Shown here: positions 1 through 11,920 of the stretch, piece by piece
Layout of the letters: every line of letters begins with the position of its first letter
Numbering within the stretch: position 1 is the stretch's first letter
From: Chamaecyparis obtusa
Lineage: Eukaryota > Streptophyta > Pinopsida > Cupressales > Cupressaceae
Length of the DNA stretch: 64,000 bases
Direction of reading: 5' to 3'
Assembly: GCA_027943335.1 (NCBI GenBank)
Contig: BSBK01001304.1
Coordinates: 1-64,000 of the forward strand
The notes under the pieces: generated by a model
The model's input: the letters and a program-made list of their open reading frames with translations, nothing else
Database searches by the model: none
Told to the model about the DNA's origin: nothing
Translations under genes and position numbers: made by a program

Positions 1-1272
1 TCTCTCGAGCTCTCAAGTACAAGCAAGTCAGTTCAAGCATTCAAGAAAGCCTTCAATCATTCAAGTGTTCAAGCATTCATCCATCAATGAGATCCATTGT
101 TAGCAAACTTTCAAGATCTATAAACAAAGTCAGAGTCGACCTTCAAATAAAGAATGTAGCCTTTGACCTTTTATGAGGGTCAAAGACTACCTGCCAGCCA
201 AAAGACAAAAGATTTTTGGGTTTTCTCCATCTTGGCATTTCTAGTCTGAAACAAGTTGTAGAATTCTTGAAATTACACACAAACATCAAAAATTGTCATT
301 TTTCATATTTTCCCTAATTTTAGGTTAGTAATTGCATTTCAAGTATTTAAAATTCCAAACACTTCAATTCTACCATAGGGAGATATAGGGTTTTTCTCTC
401 TCTCTTTCATATTCTCCATAGATTGATTCGATTGTGCATTAAAATTTTGGTTGATCAAATTGGATCTCTCCTTTGGGAATTTGGATTTAGGAGTGGATCT
501 AATATTTCCCCCATACATTACAATTACACATTCTAAATAGAGGCTATTCAATTTTACCTCTATTTAGGTTAACAAGTTATGGCCTCTGGAAGCTGGGTTA
601 CCCAAAAACATATTTTTTATTTATTTTGAGATGAACCTATTTGTAATAATTGTGAAAAATGAAATAATTCTATGTTTAGTCAGCCTTAAAGGCTTTAGAA
701 ATTTCAAGAACCTTCTCAAGTGGTGGAAAATTGCCTATATAAGGAAGGTTCTGGTGTTGTCTTAGGTAGTTAGTATTGGAAAGTTGACTATATTGTGGTA
801 TATGACTTGATATAGTGTTGTCATTATGGAAACAAAGTCATATAATGTTTTGGAGTAAGCAGATAAGATTTTGGCTAAGTACAAAAGACTAGATAGCTAA
901 CAGAGCATAGTAGATCAGAGCATCAGAGAACATGTGTATGACCTAGTTATACTATACACCCTTGAAGTTAATCTTGTATGTATGTATTCATGCTAATTCT
1001 AAGAGCGCGTGATCAGATATTAAAGTATGATGAAGATACAGATGGTTGAAGAGGTACAACCAGAGAATGCCAGAACAAAATAGAGTATTCAACCGACTAG
1101 TAGTATTTTGTTTAGTGGTTATAATATTGCCTTGTAAAGGCTATGCGCATATTGTAATCAAGTTGTAGACATGTAATTATTTTTTTATGTAAACACGCTT
1201 GATCCAATTCAATTGGAAGCATTGTATGTAATCAGTTATAGGTCGACCTAGTTAATTGTTTTGATGTGCACA
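1..1272. other. Unassigned AT-rich repeat-like sequence
   Basis: No coding region can be supported here. The first 110 bases repeat the short phrase ttcaagcattcaag several times, as often seen in retroelement leaders. The rest may be the 5' part of the LTR that ends at 1877, but no LTR start or second copy is present in the window to set the boundary. Confidence 0.4.
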
Positions 1273-1877
1273 TATAAATATGAGATGCACCCTTTGTAAT
1301 AGGATGAAAGTTGATATAGAGTTAAGAAAAGAAGAGTAGAAGTGTGCAAAGAGTTGTTAAGATGTATTAGAGCTTTGCAAGAGGTCAAACCATCAACGCA
1401 TTAAAGGAACTAATCTGACAAGTAGTGTCACAACACCAGTTCATCTTGAAGATATAGTGTGTATCTGAGATCCGAAGGTTGTAGCCTTCACCACTTGAAC
1501 AGTGAGGTTTAGGATAGTGAGTCCACACCCCTAATAGGATTATTGTAAAATAATCCTAATAGGTTCTAACTCTTCACAAGGTCACTATACTAAATACATT
1601 GTAAAGACAACTCCTAAGAGGGTTAAGGATCTTCTAACAAGGATCACAATACACTAGTGCAAAATATTTATGGATGTTAATTCCCACCAAGGTTTTTACC
1701 TATTTGGGTTTCCCCATAACTATATTGGTGTTATGTATTGATTTAATGTTTCTTGTTTATGTTAATGTTCATTTCAATACTTAAGCATTCAAGACAAACT
1801 TAAAGAGTAAAGCAAAAAGATTGAATATAGTGAACATTGATTCACCCCCCCCCTCCTCAGTGTTCCCATTCTTAACA
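1273..1877 (+). repeat. Probable LTR, 3' portion (R/U5 side)
   Basis: A TATA-like box (tataaata, 1273-1280) lies upstream, and the sequence ends in ...cttaaca at 1877, two bases before a primer-binding site. That is the usual layout of the promoter and 3' end of a plant LTR. The matching second LTR is not in the window, so the length is unknown. The LTR reading rests on the TATA box, the CA end and the adjacent primer-binding site. Confidence 0.5.
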
Positions 1878-1879
1878 AT

Positions 1880-1893
1880 TGGTATCTGAGCTC
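1880..1893 (+). promoter_or_regulatory. tRNA-Met type primer-binding site (one mismatch)
   Basis: The sequence tggtatctgagctc is close to the plant retrotransposon primer-binding site TGGTATCAGAGC, which pairs with the 3' end of initiator tRNA-Met. It differs by an A-to-T change in the middle. It directly follows the LTR-like end at 1877. Confidence 0.6.
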
Positions 1894-1946
1894 TAGTCCT
1901 CAGAAAAGAAGTTTAACAACTTGAGAAGATCATGTATAAGGGATAA

Positions 1947-3063
1947 ATGAAACATTTAAAAAATAATCTTGAAGCTTCTCTTGAAGACCTTGATAAATTT
2001 GAAAAAGAAATTGAAGAACTCAGAGAAAAAGTTAGTGATTCTCAAGAAGTCATCAAAAGACTAAGAAAAGATTTGAAAGATTGTTCTAACAGTGATTTAG
2101 GGATAATGGTCAAAAAGATAAATGAAGAAAACACATCTCTAAAAGACCATATTGAAGAATTGGATGATAGGATAACTAACAATCAAGAAGTATACAATGA
2201 ACAAGTCAAAGAGAACCTTCAACTAAATGAAGAATTGAGGCAAGCAAACATAGAAATCTTGGAGCTCAGAAACAACAAAGAAAAGTTAGAATTTGAATTG
2301 TAGGAGGAAAAGAATTACATTGATAAATTACACACAAGAAAAGACTTGATTGAATCCCAGTTGTATGAACAAAAGATAAAAGAGGATACCCCCGGTATTG
2401 GTTACAATGAAGCACAAAATCAGATCAATGACATGCAAGCTAGAAAAGAAGCATTAGAAGAATACACTAAAGCTAAGAAAATAAAAAATCAATCAGAAGG
2501 TGAAGTTGAACCACCTAAGAATGAGTGCAGACCAGTAAAAAAGACTTGTTATGCCTGTAACAAGCTTGGACACATAGCAAGAGACTGTAAAGAGGTAAGA
2601 CCTTTATATGGTCACTCTTATTCTTGAAATAAATTTGGACATAGAGCTATGAATTGTAGATCAAATAAAATGAATCAGAATCAACAAAATTAGGGAAATC
2701 ATCCTCAAAAGAATGGAAGAAATAATCAGAACATTTAATGTCAAATATATAATTATAATGGTCATACAGCTAGATAGTGCAAAATGGTGACCTACATCAA
2801 TGCACCAAAGGATAATAGGCCTCCATTCATTTGTCATTCATGTAATAAGGTTGGATAGATCTCAAGGTTTTCTAGATCAAAAGCACAGGGATAGGAAAGC
2901 TCTAAGAAGAAATAAAAGTCAATATTAGATATTGAAGTAGAAGTCAATATTTTGAAAGATAAAGAGAATGCAAACATGATTTGGATAGAGGTAAAGAAGG
3001 ATAAAGAAGATGAGTATGTATTGGATGCATCTACAATAGACGCACTCTCTACATCTAGATGAA
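1947..3063 (+). pseudogene. Decayed retrotransposon gag: coiled coil plus zinc knuckles
   Basis: Gag is the nucleocapsid protein of LTR retrotransposons. The first 118 codons are rich in E, K, L and N with a heptad-like pattern, consistent with a coiled coil. After one stop at 2301 the frame continues to a CCHC zinc knuckle, CYACNKLGHIARDC (about 2547-2590). Degraded knuckle-like pieces follow near 2630, 2740 and 2830-2860, broken by several stops. The position just after an LTR end and primer-binding site fits gag. A normal N-terminal gag core is missing, and no protease or RT follows, so the element is truncated. Ty1/copia is the likelier class, but this is inference. Confidence 0.6.
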
Positions 3064-4830
3064 TGACCCTTAGGGTCATAGGGGGAGCTAATTTAGCTGT
3101 AGACCCCTATGTAGCTGGTATACTCACCCTCAGAGTATGGACCTTTGGATTTAACCTTTTGGTGACTAATAGAAGCTATGTGCAAGAGCGCACTACATGA
3201 TTCATTGCAGAATGAAAGTGAGAGATTTTTTGTGAAAGTCAAGTTTACGCGACAAGAATTAATGGCAAAATTTTCACTTTAAGTACACAAAGACTTATGG
3301 ATTACTCATTACATTCAAGTTTGAGTTATTGAAGATCACATAAGCCCTAGCAACTAATTGTGAAGGATTGAAGCCTGATTCACCAATGAAGAACTGTGTT
3401 TGATCGGTTGGGGGAGGCCTAAATCTGTTGTCATGATTTAGAAGCTCTTAGAAACCTAATTGAAGTGATAAAAAAGTAATTTATGGCCCATCCTATTGTG
3501 TTTGATGTTGTGGAGAAGAAGAGATGCATTTTAAAGAGGGACCTATTGGTACTCAAAAATATAGCATGGGTTTTTTAGCACCTTGTTAAATTTTTTCTTT
3601 CTGACCCCTTTAGGTGCTATGGTGCCTATTTTCTCAGATGATATTTTGAGGTTTTCCATGCATGTCAAGTACTCATCACCCTTTTTTATCATTAGAAGAC
3701 ATCCTATGTCATTAATTTAAAGTTTCAAGTTGTTTCGTGATGTCTTGTTTTGAGCACTTATCCAAATCTGGATGTCCCTAAGTGTCAAATTGTTGTAGCA
3801 GGCCCTATTTGCATTTGAATATCTTTTTCCTTATGATTGATAATGACATGAAGGTTGTGGCATCATACTATAGGCATGGGAGAGAGTCATACTACCAATT
3901 TTTAGCCCCCCATGTGCCTGTTTGACCTATTTGCCAGTGTCTTTCCGTTTATAATTTATCAAATTTCTCTGAGGGTGCATTGTCTAGTTTTCTAAGTGAC
4001 CTACTTTGAGCTATCGTAGTTTTCACCCTATGCAAGGTCTAGCATAATTGACTGTGGTTCCATACTTTAGACCTGGAAGACTAAATTTTTGATGATTTTC
4101 AACTCTTTACCAATCCGTTTGACCACTTTCCCAGGCCAATTCCAAACCCAATTTCTATTTTTTTCACTATTTTAAATTTTGAACATATCTAACTGGTTAG
4201 TTTTGGTGATTAATTGTAATCAGCTCATTGATATTTTTGTAAATATGATTATGGATTCGTATTCCTTTCATGTGGGTGAATCAATTCCTAGGTTGTTGGT
4301 TTTTGAAAGTTTTAGTTTGTCAATTTTTAAGGCTAGTTCTAGAGCCAATTTATGTGATTTCGATAGTGCGAACATGCAATGTCTCTACGAGGCTATGTTT
4401 GGTTATGAATTTCTTCTGGCTCAAATCTTTTTGAGCAATTTCCTCTAACCTGTGCACTGTAGTTTTGGAAGTAAACATGTGTGTTCGGTGACATGTTCCT
4501 ATGAGGTCATTTGGTTAGTTTTAAGAGTTGCTTTCAGAGTCTAGTTAGTGTTATTTGATAGTTTTGTAAAAGATGTAAAGAATGAATGGCATGTCTTAGT
4601 GATGCACTTTGTTCACAATCAGTGCTACACACCACAATGGAGTGGGGGTATGGGCTATGAATTAGATGAAGTTGCTAGAGATGAAAATACTGGGCACCCA
4701 GAATGACATTTTGTGCATGGGATTTATTGGTGCAAACCACACAAAAGATGGTGTGCTTTCTAGTCTAAAGTATGATGATGAAGAAGCATGTTTCATGAAT
4801 AGTATATAAAAAAATGGAAATAAAGTCTTC
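3064..4830. other. Non-coding stretch, no recognisable gene
   Basis: A purine run (tcataggggga, about 3077-3090) resembles a polypurine tract, but no LTR start can be placed after it. An 89-codon frame at 4179-4448 is AT-rich, shows no motif and is judged accidental. Otherwise I see nothing in this stretch. Confidence 0.4.
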
Positions 4831-4835
4831 CAAAT

Positions 4836-5738
4836 TGTACACTCAAGATGTGCACTTCTCTATGCCATTGATTCCAAGGGTATCCATGGATTGGAAACCT
4901 TGAAAAGTGACCTAGAGCTCCCTAGGCATGGAGTGCAAGGGTGTTTAGAGGGCTCTCAGCTAGAGCTATTAAGCATGCAACCTTGCTAGTAAACCATGCA
5001 ATGGGAGAGTCAAAGAGACAATGGAAATAATGTTAATATCCTCCAAAATCACAATGGAAAATGCAATACAAACTATGCTAGAATGAGAATATAAGAATGC
5101 AACTAAACTATGAAAATGAGAGTATTACAAGCCATTACTAGTTAAGCTATCTGAACTAAGATAAAGCATGAAAGGAAAATAAATTAAGAATGCTATGAAG
5201 GGACTAATCTACAATAGAAGTATCAAGACTAAGATGCAACAAGTTCTTCAAAAGCTCCAATGTCACCAAGAAGACCTGTAGCACAACATTAGCATCAAGA
5301 GTGGGATCCTAGTATGAGAAAAGAGCTCTCCTTTTAAAGATAAACAGGCCATGAAGATTAAGAGGAAAAAGATTTGATCAAGGGTGGATTTTGAAAGTGG
5401 GAGAAATCCTTGTGCAAAAGTATCCTCCAATGAGAAAGAAGTGTTGACTTTTGTGCCTCATGTGAGACAAAAAAAGCCTTTTCCTCTTATTTATAAAATA
5501 GGAATAATGCTTTATTTTTGCAACTTAGGATAAAAGGTAAGTGGGGGATTTTTATTTAATAAAAGGGGAGGGAATTACTTTTAATTAAATAAAGACTTAG
5601 GATAAAATGGTTAATCCATAGAATATAATCAAATAAATGATAGAATTAGGATTTGATCAAGAATAAGCCTTTGATGAATTTAGAAAATAATGCTAGAAAG
5701 GGGCTAATAGTCTAGGTGACCATTTTTAGGTGATTACA
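4836..5738 (-). repeat. 3' LTR of the Tat/Ogre-like element
   Basis: This 903-bp copy matches 48676-49519 along its whole length, apart from scattered substitutions and an extra block of about 60 bp near 4922-4982. On the minus strand it starts TGTAATCACC and ends GTGTACA. The left flank is caaat, identical to the right flank of the other LTR. Confidence 0.92.
5484..5500 (-). promoter_or_regulatory. TATA box in the 3' LTR (minus strand)
   Basis: Read on the minus strand this is tattttataaataagagg, a good TATA context for an LTR promoter. The matching site in the 5' LTR (about 49266-49280) has an A-to-T change in the box, so the copy placed to drive the element looks weakened. Confidence 0.45.
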
Positions 5739-5752
5739 TTTTCCCCTCTTTG
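5739..5752 (-). other. Polypurine tract of the Tat/Ogre-like element
   Basis: On the minus strand the sequence is caaagaggggaaaa, directly upstream of the 3' LTR start. A purine run here primes plus-strand DNA synthesis in LTR retrotransposons, and its placement confirms the element's orientation. Confidence 0.75.
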
Positions 5753-7063
5753 ACTAACGTTTGATCGATCTAGGAACACATTACGTCAAAGAATAGATCG
5801 GCCAAGAAGGCAATAGATAGAGGTCTGACTCCAAAGAATGAAGTGCAGAGAGAGCAAATCCTGCATGGTCAGCTTGGTAGTGACAGTACTAAAAACTTAA
5901 GAGAGAGATGGATAGTATTAGAAATTGAGATGAGAACTAAAATGTCAAGCACAATAGATCAATAGATTAGAGAAAATGGAATGCTCAAGCATATGCTCTT
6001 GAGAATAGTTGATAGAATGTGTCTACCCCCTCGAGATCAAAATTGAAATGAGGTAGAGGGAATGCTGAAGCAAGATGAGAGAAACATGATCAAATCACTA
6101 GAAATCATAATCAAAGATGAGATATAATAGAATAACCATCAAGCAGTGAAGATATGTCCTAGTTTGACTAGGTTTGACTGAGAAAGATATAGGATAAAGA
6201 TAAAGTCAAAACCTTAGAGAGACGAAGTGAAGGAAATGAATGAAAGACTAGAAGGTTGAGAGAGATGGAGATGAAGAAATGAAGATGCCCCAATGAAGAT
6301 TGAAGGACCAAGCCTCAAATGGTCATCCAACTACGTAGAAGAGGGAGAAACTTTGAAATGTGATTTTGACCATTAAGATGAACTCGAATTTCAAAACTCT
6401 AAGATGTTTTGAAAATTAGGTCAAAATGCCCTATTAGGTCAAAATTCTATATAAGGGGTGAAAATGTCATTTTGAAATTCATTTGTCTTATGTAAATTTT
6501 GAGAACATTAAGAGATCTGAGAGAGACTATGGCTAAATAGGCAAGCATTCTCCTTCACACACATCGATTTGAGCATGGTCGATTACACAACTGGCCTCCT
6601 CAGTATGGTGCCCTGGTAAGTTTTTTAAAAAACTAGCCGTTTGAGTCATTTTTTGCATTTAAAATGTTTTTTGAATGTTCAAATTATTCCTTAGCGAAAC
6701 ATCATGTGATACTTTAAAAGTATCACACACTTGCTATAGACTGTATCGTGCAAGATTTTGTGGGGCCACAAAGTGTTGCATGACCGTCCAAGAAAGTATC
6801 ACATGAACCTGGATGAAATGTCATGTGACCATGGTCGAACTATCACATGGAGAAAAAGTATCACACCATTATACAAGAAAGTATTGTAGGATATAGTATC
6901 AGCAAATAGTGTCACATTAGTATAATAAGAAGTATCACATGACTTTTATTTGAGCAATATAACATGTGTAGAGATAATTTTTTCTTTTGAGATTACTTGT
7001 ACTAATTTTGGACATCCACCATGAAATGTTCTGACATCTGGTTTGTGGGTTTATGGCTTGCAG
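5753..7063. other. Spacer between the 3' LTR and the antisense PMD gene
   Basis: No convincing reading frame is present. Between about 6690 and 6950 the motif TATCAC(A) recurs at intervals of roughly 25-50 bp; a similar cluster lies in the element's leader (46760-46940, 48360-48600). Since this stretch is upstream of the plus-strand PMD gene it may hold that gene's promoter and first exon(s), but I cannot place them. Confidence 0.4.
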
Positions 7064-7452
7064 GAGATTATGGCAGTGCTCACCATTAGAGCATCGAGGG
7101 TGGTTGGGTTGCATTTTGTCTAGGATCTGGATGATCCAAGGAGAGTGGCTTGGACATGCATGGGTTTTGGTTACTTGTTGGAGATGCCCCATATATGGGA
7201 AAACCATGGATTATTGATAGCACTAGCAGAGAGGTGGCATAGTGAGCATAACACCTTTCACTTACCGACTAGAGAGGCCACTATCACACTAGAGGATTTC
7301 TATCAAATCCTTCATGTACCAAGCCATGGAGATGTAGTGAGCATAATCATGTTTGTAGAGATGTTCATTAATTTAGTGTTTCTATATGATGAAAACTAAC
7401 ATGATTTTTTGTTGGCATAGGTATACTATGATTAGACTCCCACAGATGGGAG
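7064..7452 (+). pseudogene. Plant mobile domain (PMD) gene, 5' part, antisense within the retrotransposon
   Basis: The PMD (aminotransferase-like plant mobile domain; host members include MAIN and MAIL1) also occurs in TE-borne genes. The frame from a likely splice acceptor (gcttgcag, ending 7063) reads through residues such as LLIALAERW, FHLPTREATITLEDF and HVPSHGDV, the typical N-terminal PMD pattern of a W-rich helix followed by an [E/T]ATITLED-like motif. One stop (TAG, about 7121) interrupts it. A probable 84-bp intron is at 7337-7420. The gene is then cut at 7452 by the CACTA transposon and resumes at 35916. It lies opposite to the retrotransposon's own genes. Its function in the element is unknown. 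Confidence 0.8.
7337..7420 (+). other. Probable intron in the PMD gene
   Basis: The donor is gtgagc at 7337 and the acceptor is ttggcatag ending at 7420. Removing the 84 bp joins HGDV to VYYD in one frame, and the following TPTDG fits the PMD family, whereas the unspliced frame stops at 7397. No RNA evidence is available here. Confidence 0.55.
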
Positions 7453-7469
7453 CACTAATACATTTGGGG
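7453..7469 (+). repeat. Left terminal inverted repeat of the CACTA element
   Basis: The 17 bases CACTAATACATTTGGGG match the reverse complement of 35896-35912 exactly. The next base differs (T versus G). Confidence 0.95.
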
Positions 7470-7600
7470 TGAAATTGCGACGGTAATTTGTGATGACAGG
7501 CAAATGTCATGCGGTTTTGGCTTTTTTTTTTCAAATATAGCCCGACACCATCACAATTTGTGACGACAATACATTTGGCAACGTCACCATTGCGACGTTA
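7470..7600. repeat. Left subterminal region of the CACTA element
   Basis: It contains ttgcgacg or close variants near 7474-7482 and 7590-7597, with gacgacaat and atcacaatttgtga between. The same motifs crowd the right end (35620-35895). In characterised CACTA elements short subterminal repeats bind the TNPA-type protein; the same role is inferred here. Confidence 0.6.
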
Positions 7601-8487
7601 TCAGGATATAAGGACAAAAAAAAAAAGGAATGTTGTCATTTGTGTTTTCAACAGTGCCGTAACCCTCCGCGAAATCACATCAGGATATAAGGGCAAAAAA
7701 AACAAGAACGTTTGCATTTGTGTTTTCAACAGCACCGTAACCCTTCGCGAAATCACATCAGGATATAAGGGCAAAAAAAACAAGAACGTTGTCATTTGTG
7801 TTTTCAACAGTGCCGTAACCCTCCGCGAAATCACAGCTACAATTTCTAAGTACGTTGGGTTTATTTTTCTTTTGTCATTATTATGTAATCTAGTATTCAG
7901 CTGTTAGAGAGCTAAAATACCCAGAAATGAGGACATATCTATGTTGAATTTATTGTTAGCAGCTTTGGTTATTTAGAAGTTTAATTTTATTTGTTCATCT
8001 TTCAAGCACAAACATTTTGTGGACCGTAACGTCTTCATTGTTTCGGGTATGTAGTGAAACAGCCCTAACTTGCAATTGCGATGTTGTCGGGATATAAGGG
8101 CAAAAAAAAAAAGGAACGTTGTCATTTGTGTTTTCAACAGCACCATAACCCTCCGCGAAATCACATCGGGATATAAGGGCAAAAAAAACAAGAACATTGT
8201 CATTTGTGTTTTCAACAGCGCCGAGAGAGATTCCCTCCGTGAAATCACAGCTACAATTTCTGAGTACGTTGGGTTTATTTTTCTTTTGTCATTATTATGT
8301 AATCTGGTATTCAGCTGTTACAGAGCTAAAATACCCAGAAATGAGGACATATCTGTGTTGAATTTATTGTTAGCGGCTTTGGTTATTTAGAAGTTTAATT
8401 TTATTTGTTCATCTTTCAAGCACAAATGTTTTGTGGACTGTAATGTCTTCATTGTTTCGGGTATGCAATGAAACAGCCCTAACTTGC
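7590..8487 (+). repeat. 79-bp minisatellite (3 + 2 copies) within a larger direct duplication
   Basis: Units starting near ggatataaggg occur at about 7604, 7683 and 7761, then at 8090 and 8169, a period of 78-79 bp. After each group comes the same block of about 240 bp (7835-8075 and 8247-8487), so the whole unit was duplicated once. The open frames of 77-132 codons through these repeats follow the repeat structure and are not genes. An inverted copy lies at 33286-33598. Confidence 0.8.
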
Positions 8488-8502
8488 GACTACCTTCACG
8501 GT

Positions 8503-8747
8503 ACTTGTGTACATTATCATGTTGTCTTTACAGTGACTGTCCTCATTCAAGTGGCAATTACACAAGGGACAGTCACTGTGAGATGTCCTCATTTGTGACA
8601 AGGATAGTCACACTTAGGACATCTCATAGTGATATTACCTTGTGTAATTTCCACTTGAATGTATTGCTATTGAACCACATTAATGCTTTTCTTCTTCAAC
8701 AAATGAGGACAGTCACTGTAAAGACAACATGATAATGTACACAATTA
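8503..8747. repeat. Palindromic module (P1 + P2) near the left CACTA end
   Basis: The left half runs from gtgtacattatcatgttg through cagtgactgtcctcatt and caagtggcaattacac to gtgacaagg. The right half is the inverted copy ending catgataatgtacac, with an additional central block. The halves could fold into a hairpin of about 240 bases. The same modules recur in every array between 22842 and 35585. Confidence 0.8.
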
Positions 8748-9097
8748 CCAAAAAATGATCTTGTTAATTGATGTAACACTTTGTCTTGCTCACTCCCTAT
8801 CCTTCACTAGGGTCTCTTTAGGCCAATGTTTTGACTTGATAGGGTACTTAACTATCCCTACACTCTTTAGTTATCTCTACCCAAGATCCCACTCCTTCAA
8901 CTAGTGCACACCAACAAGAAATACAACGAACTCTACTCAATACCAATCTAGCTACTAGGACACTCCTAGTCTTGTCTTCACAAATTGAAACACATTCAAC
9001 TAGAAATTTACTCCATGGAGAGGTTGGCCACTAGGACCTCTATTGGTTTCAATATTACTCCTTCACCTATACTTTTCATCAGTACTTCAATCTGATT
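8748..9097. other. CACTA interior left of the Tekay insertion
   Basis: No reading frame is supported. This stretch was once continuous with 21714 onward, since the retrotransposon duplicated tgatt (9093-9097). On the minus strand it may be part of the captured segment seen at 21714-22260. Confidence 0.35.
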
Positions 9098-10097
9098 TGT
9101 AATACCTCTCCTACAGTGATACTATGATTTGATACTTTTTTTATGATGGTTAGAACTATGCACTCATGTTTATGTTTTTCATGGAGGATTATACGTTCAT
9201 CAGATGATATTTATATGCTCAGATATAGTTACTTTGATTATATGTTTATGAGATCCTAGAAGAATGTATTAGTTTTACATGTTTTATCTCATGAATGGTA
9301 TACTAACCCTTATCTCAATTGGTTTATGGATACATATGTGTTTTTCATGACTCAGGACGAAGTCGTAGTTACTCACTTGGTGAGGTCCACACGATGTATC
9401 GATCCTGGTCATCTGCTTGCATATATTTGATGTGTATATCTATATGTATATGTATCTCTTCTTGGTGATGCAGGAATTGCAGGTACCGGGTATCGTCTCC
9501 ACCTAGCTCCACAGGTCTGAGCGATCCCTTAAAAATCCTCGATCGTTGTTGTTGTCATGGAGATATCATCAAGCTTCACAAAAGAAAACCTTTATCCTTG
9601 ATCATTCACCTTAGGTGGGAAGTGCCGGGTCAGTTCCTGGTAGGGAGATATTATGTGGTTTATCAGTTATTAGGGTTTGGATCTTGTTCTTACTGTTAGG
9701 GATACTCAACTTTGTCAGTAGGTTATCTAGGTGAGTCCTTGTTGATCGATGTCTGTTTCAGTGACTTATCCCTGTTTAGATTTTCATGTTAGTATTAAGA
9801 TCGAGTTGCTATTTGTACCTTGCATCTTCTGGTTATATAGTTATAAAATGTTAGTAAAACGAATAATGAGCCATTTATACTATATGTGTCATAAACATGT
9901 GGGTGCACACATATGCTTATGAACACATATAGGTATATTAAGGTATAAATATATATTCATAAATATAAATAAATATATATACTTAATTATATTAACAAAT
10001 AGCACTAGCCTTATGGTTGTTGATAAAAATAAATTAAGAAATAAATAAAATAAGATAAAATAAAATAACTTTTGGTAATAAAACTAACTAGCTAGGA

Positions 10098-10154
10098 GGG
10101 AGTTGAACTCGAGACCTCCTAGAAGTTGGGGCTAGTTAGTTACCAATTGTGCTA
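10098..10154 (-). other. tRNA-like / SINE-like pol III box segment in the 5' LTR
   Basis: On the minus strand tagcacaattggtaac resembles a tRNA A box and gagttcaactccc resembles a B box, about 35 bases apart. They follow the order of a pol III internal promoter. A full tRNA cloverleaf is not clear. It may be a fossil tRNA or SINE head carried by the LTR. Confidence 0.4.
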
Positions 10155-10961
10155 TGTGAATTCCTTGTGAGGTAAGTAATTAAATTTATTATTAAACCTT
10201 ATTTTAGAGAATATTTTAATAAAAAAAAATATATATAAACAAAACTTTATTTGTTACGGGAGAAAATTAGTTTCTCCTCCAACCGACTATGGAAGTTGGA
10301 GAAGTTTCTTCCCGTATAGAAACTTCTCCAACCAAATAGTTGGAGAGGAGATTATATCTATGATGATTGGTTCGGAAGACGGGGGCTGGAAACTATTTTG
10401 GGAACGGAAGAACTTTGGCTAATCAGGAGAAATTTGGGAGCGGAGGAACAGGGAGCAGCGGAAGAAATTTTGCAGGAACGGGCTTCGTCAACCAGGGAAC
10501 TATTTACCAGGTTGGAGCTTTTCCCTGATAATCCCTAGGATATGAAATAATTATTTTATTGTCTGTTTGTGCATTATTGTTTATGTTAGATCGGCAAACT
10601 CAATAGTTTTAACATCATGGTTATATTAATATTTTCTGAAATAAAATGTAAATTCACAGAATATCAAACCTTAGAAAATGTATAAGAAGTTAGATAAACA
10701 AATAAAATACATAACGTTGTATTTTATAATATTATTAAGAGTTATATTTTCCTGTATATGTCCTTTAAAAATAAAATAAAATATATATAAATATAAAATT
10801 ATTAACCTACTATGTGTCTGACATTCTAAAATATTCATTAATTAATTAACTATTGTCTTAATATTCTTATTATGTAATAGATAAAATAAATTCTATTAAA
10901 TGTGTTTTTTAAAAAGTTTTAAGAAAATAATAATAAAATTAAATTAAAAAAAACAATGAAT

Positions 10962-11098
10962 AGGGCCGCTGCCGCGGCGGGTCCCGCAGTACTGAACGGC
11001 AGCGTCCGCTGCCGGCGGCACCTTCGGGTGCCGTGCGGCAGTGACCGCTGTCGGTGGTACCCGGGGGTACCGCACGGGAGCGGGCCCCCGTGTAGGGT
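10962..11098. other. GC-rich island in the 5' LTR
   Basis: This block of about 135 bp is dense in CpG and CCGC/GCGG, with short inverted pieces such as gcggcaccttcgggtgccgt and ggtacccgggggtacc. The flanks are strongly AT-rich. The 3' LTR holds the same block with mostly C/T differences. Its role is unknown; it could be regulatory or a structured RNA segment. Confidence 0.6.
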
Positions 11099-11920
11099 TT
11101 GCTTTAAAAAAGAAACATTTTTTTTTTATTTAATTTTAACATTTAAAAAAAATACAATTTCGGTATTTTATGTATAATATAGGTATAATGTAATTTATGT
11201 TTAACATTAATCTAAGTAGATATTATATTATATATATATATATAATATAGGTATTATTATATATATATAATATAATTTGAATTTTTATTTAAATTAATTT
11301 TGTATTATATTTTTAGGATAGTAGTAATTGAAAACATGGGTTAAATAATTTAATACATATGATATTGATAATTAGACTTATATTATATATATATAATATA
11401 TATTATTATATATATATAATATAATATTAAAATTGAAGAAATATATCAAATTGTTTATGTTAAGGTGTTCTTTTTTTTAATATATATTTTTGATGGTTTA
11501 GTTTTATATTATGAATTTGGTTATACATACATATAATTAAAGAACTTGTCGGACAAAGTGATATTAAATATCATTATATTATGTAATGAAATTTGTTAGA
11601 TGAACGAAATGTTTGAACTAGAGGCATATTTATTTCGATGTTTTAACTGTGTAAATATTTTTAAGTTGTAAATAAATAATTGATTTCTTAGTTCCATGCT
11701 TAGACAAATGTTAGGATGGGGGCTAGAAAACGGAAACAAAACTCTTACTTTCAATTTTGTCAACAAATCAAACTAGTCAAACTTGTGATCTCCTAAGCAT
11801 CCTAGGTAGGTCTGTTATAATGAAATTGTTGGACATGTTAGTGGTCTGACTAGGGAAACCTAATAGGAATAGGTTAGGGTTAGGAAACCTAGGAACCCCT
11901 AAGTGAGTGGCTCTCAGTGC

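Noticed and set aside
3077..3110. Polypurine tract and LTR start (tgtagacccc) of the left-end element
   Set aside because: The purine run is present, but no copy of the LTR start at 1-1877 matches what follows.
4179..4448. 89-codon frame as a host gene
   Set aside because: AT-rich, without motif, splice context or neighbours to support it.
7601..8390. Open frames of 77-132 codons on both strands across the 79-bp repeats, and a possible CRISPR-like array
   Set aside because: The frames mirror the repeat period and contain no domain. Units are directly adjacent with no unique spacers, and this is plant DNA.
10956..11177. 73-codon frame, repeated at 19661-19882
   Set aside because: It is the GC-rich LTR block read as protein; it has no domain and ends in AT-rich LTR sequence.
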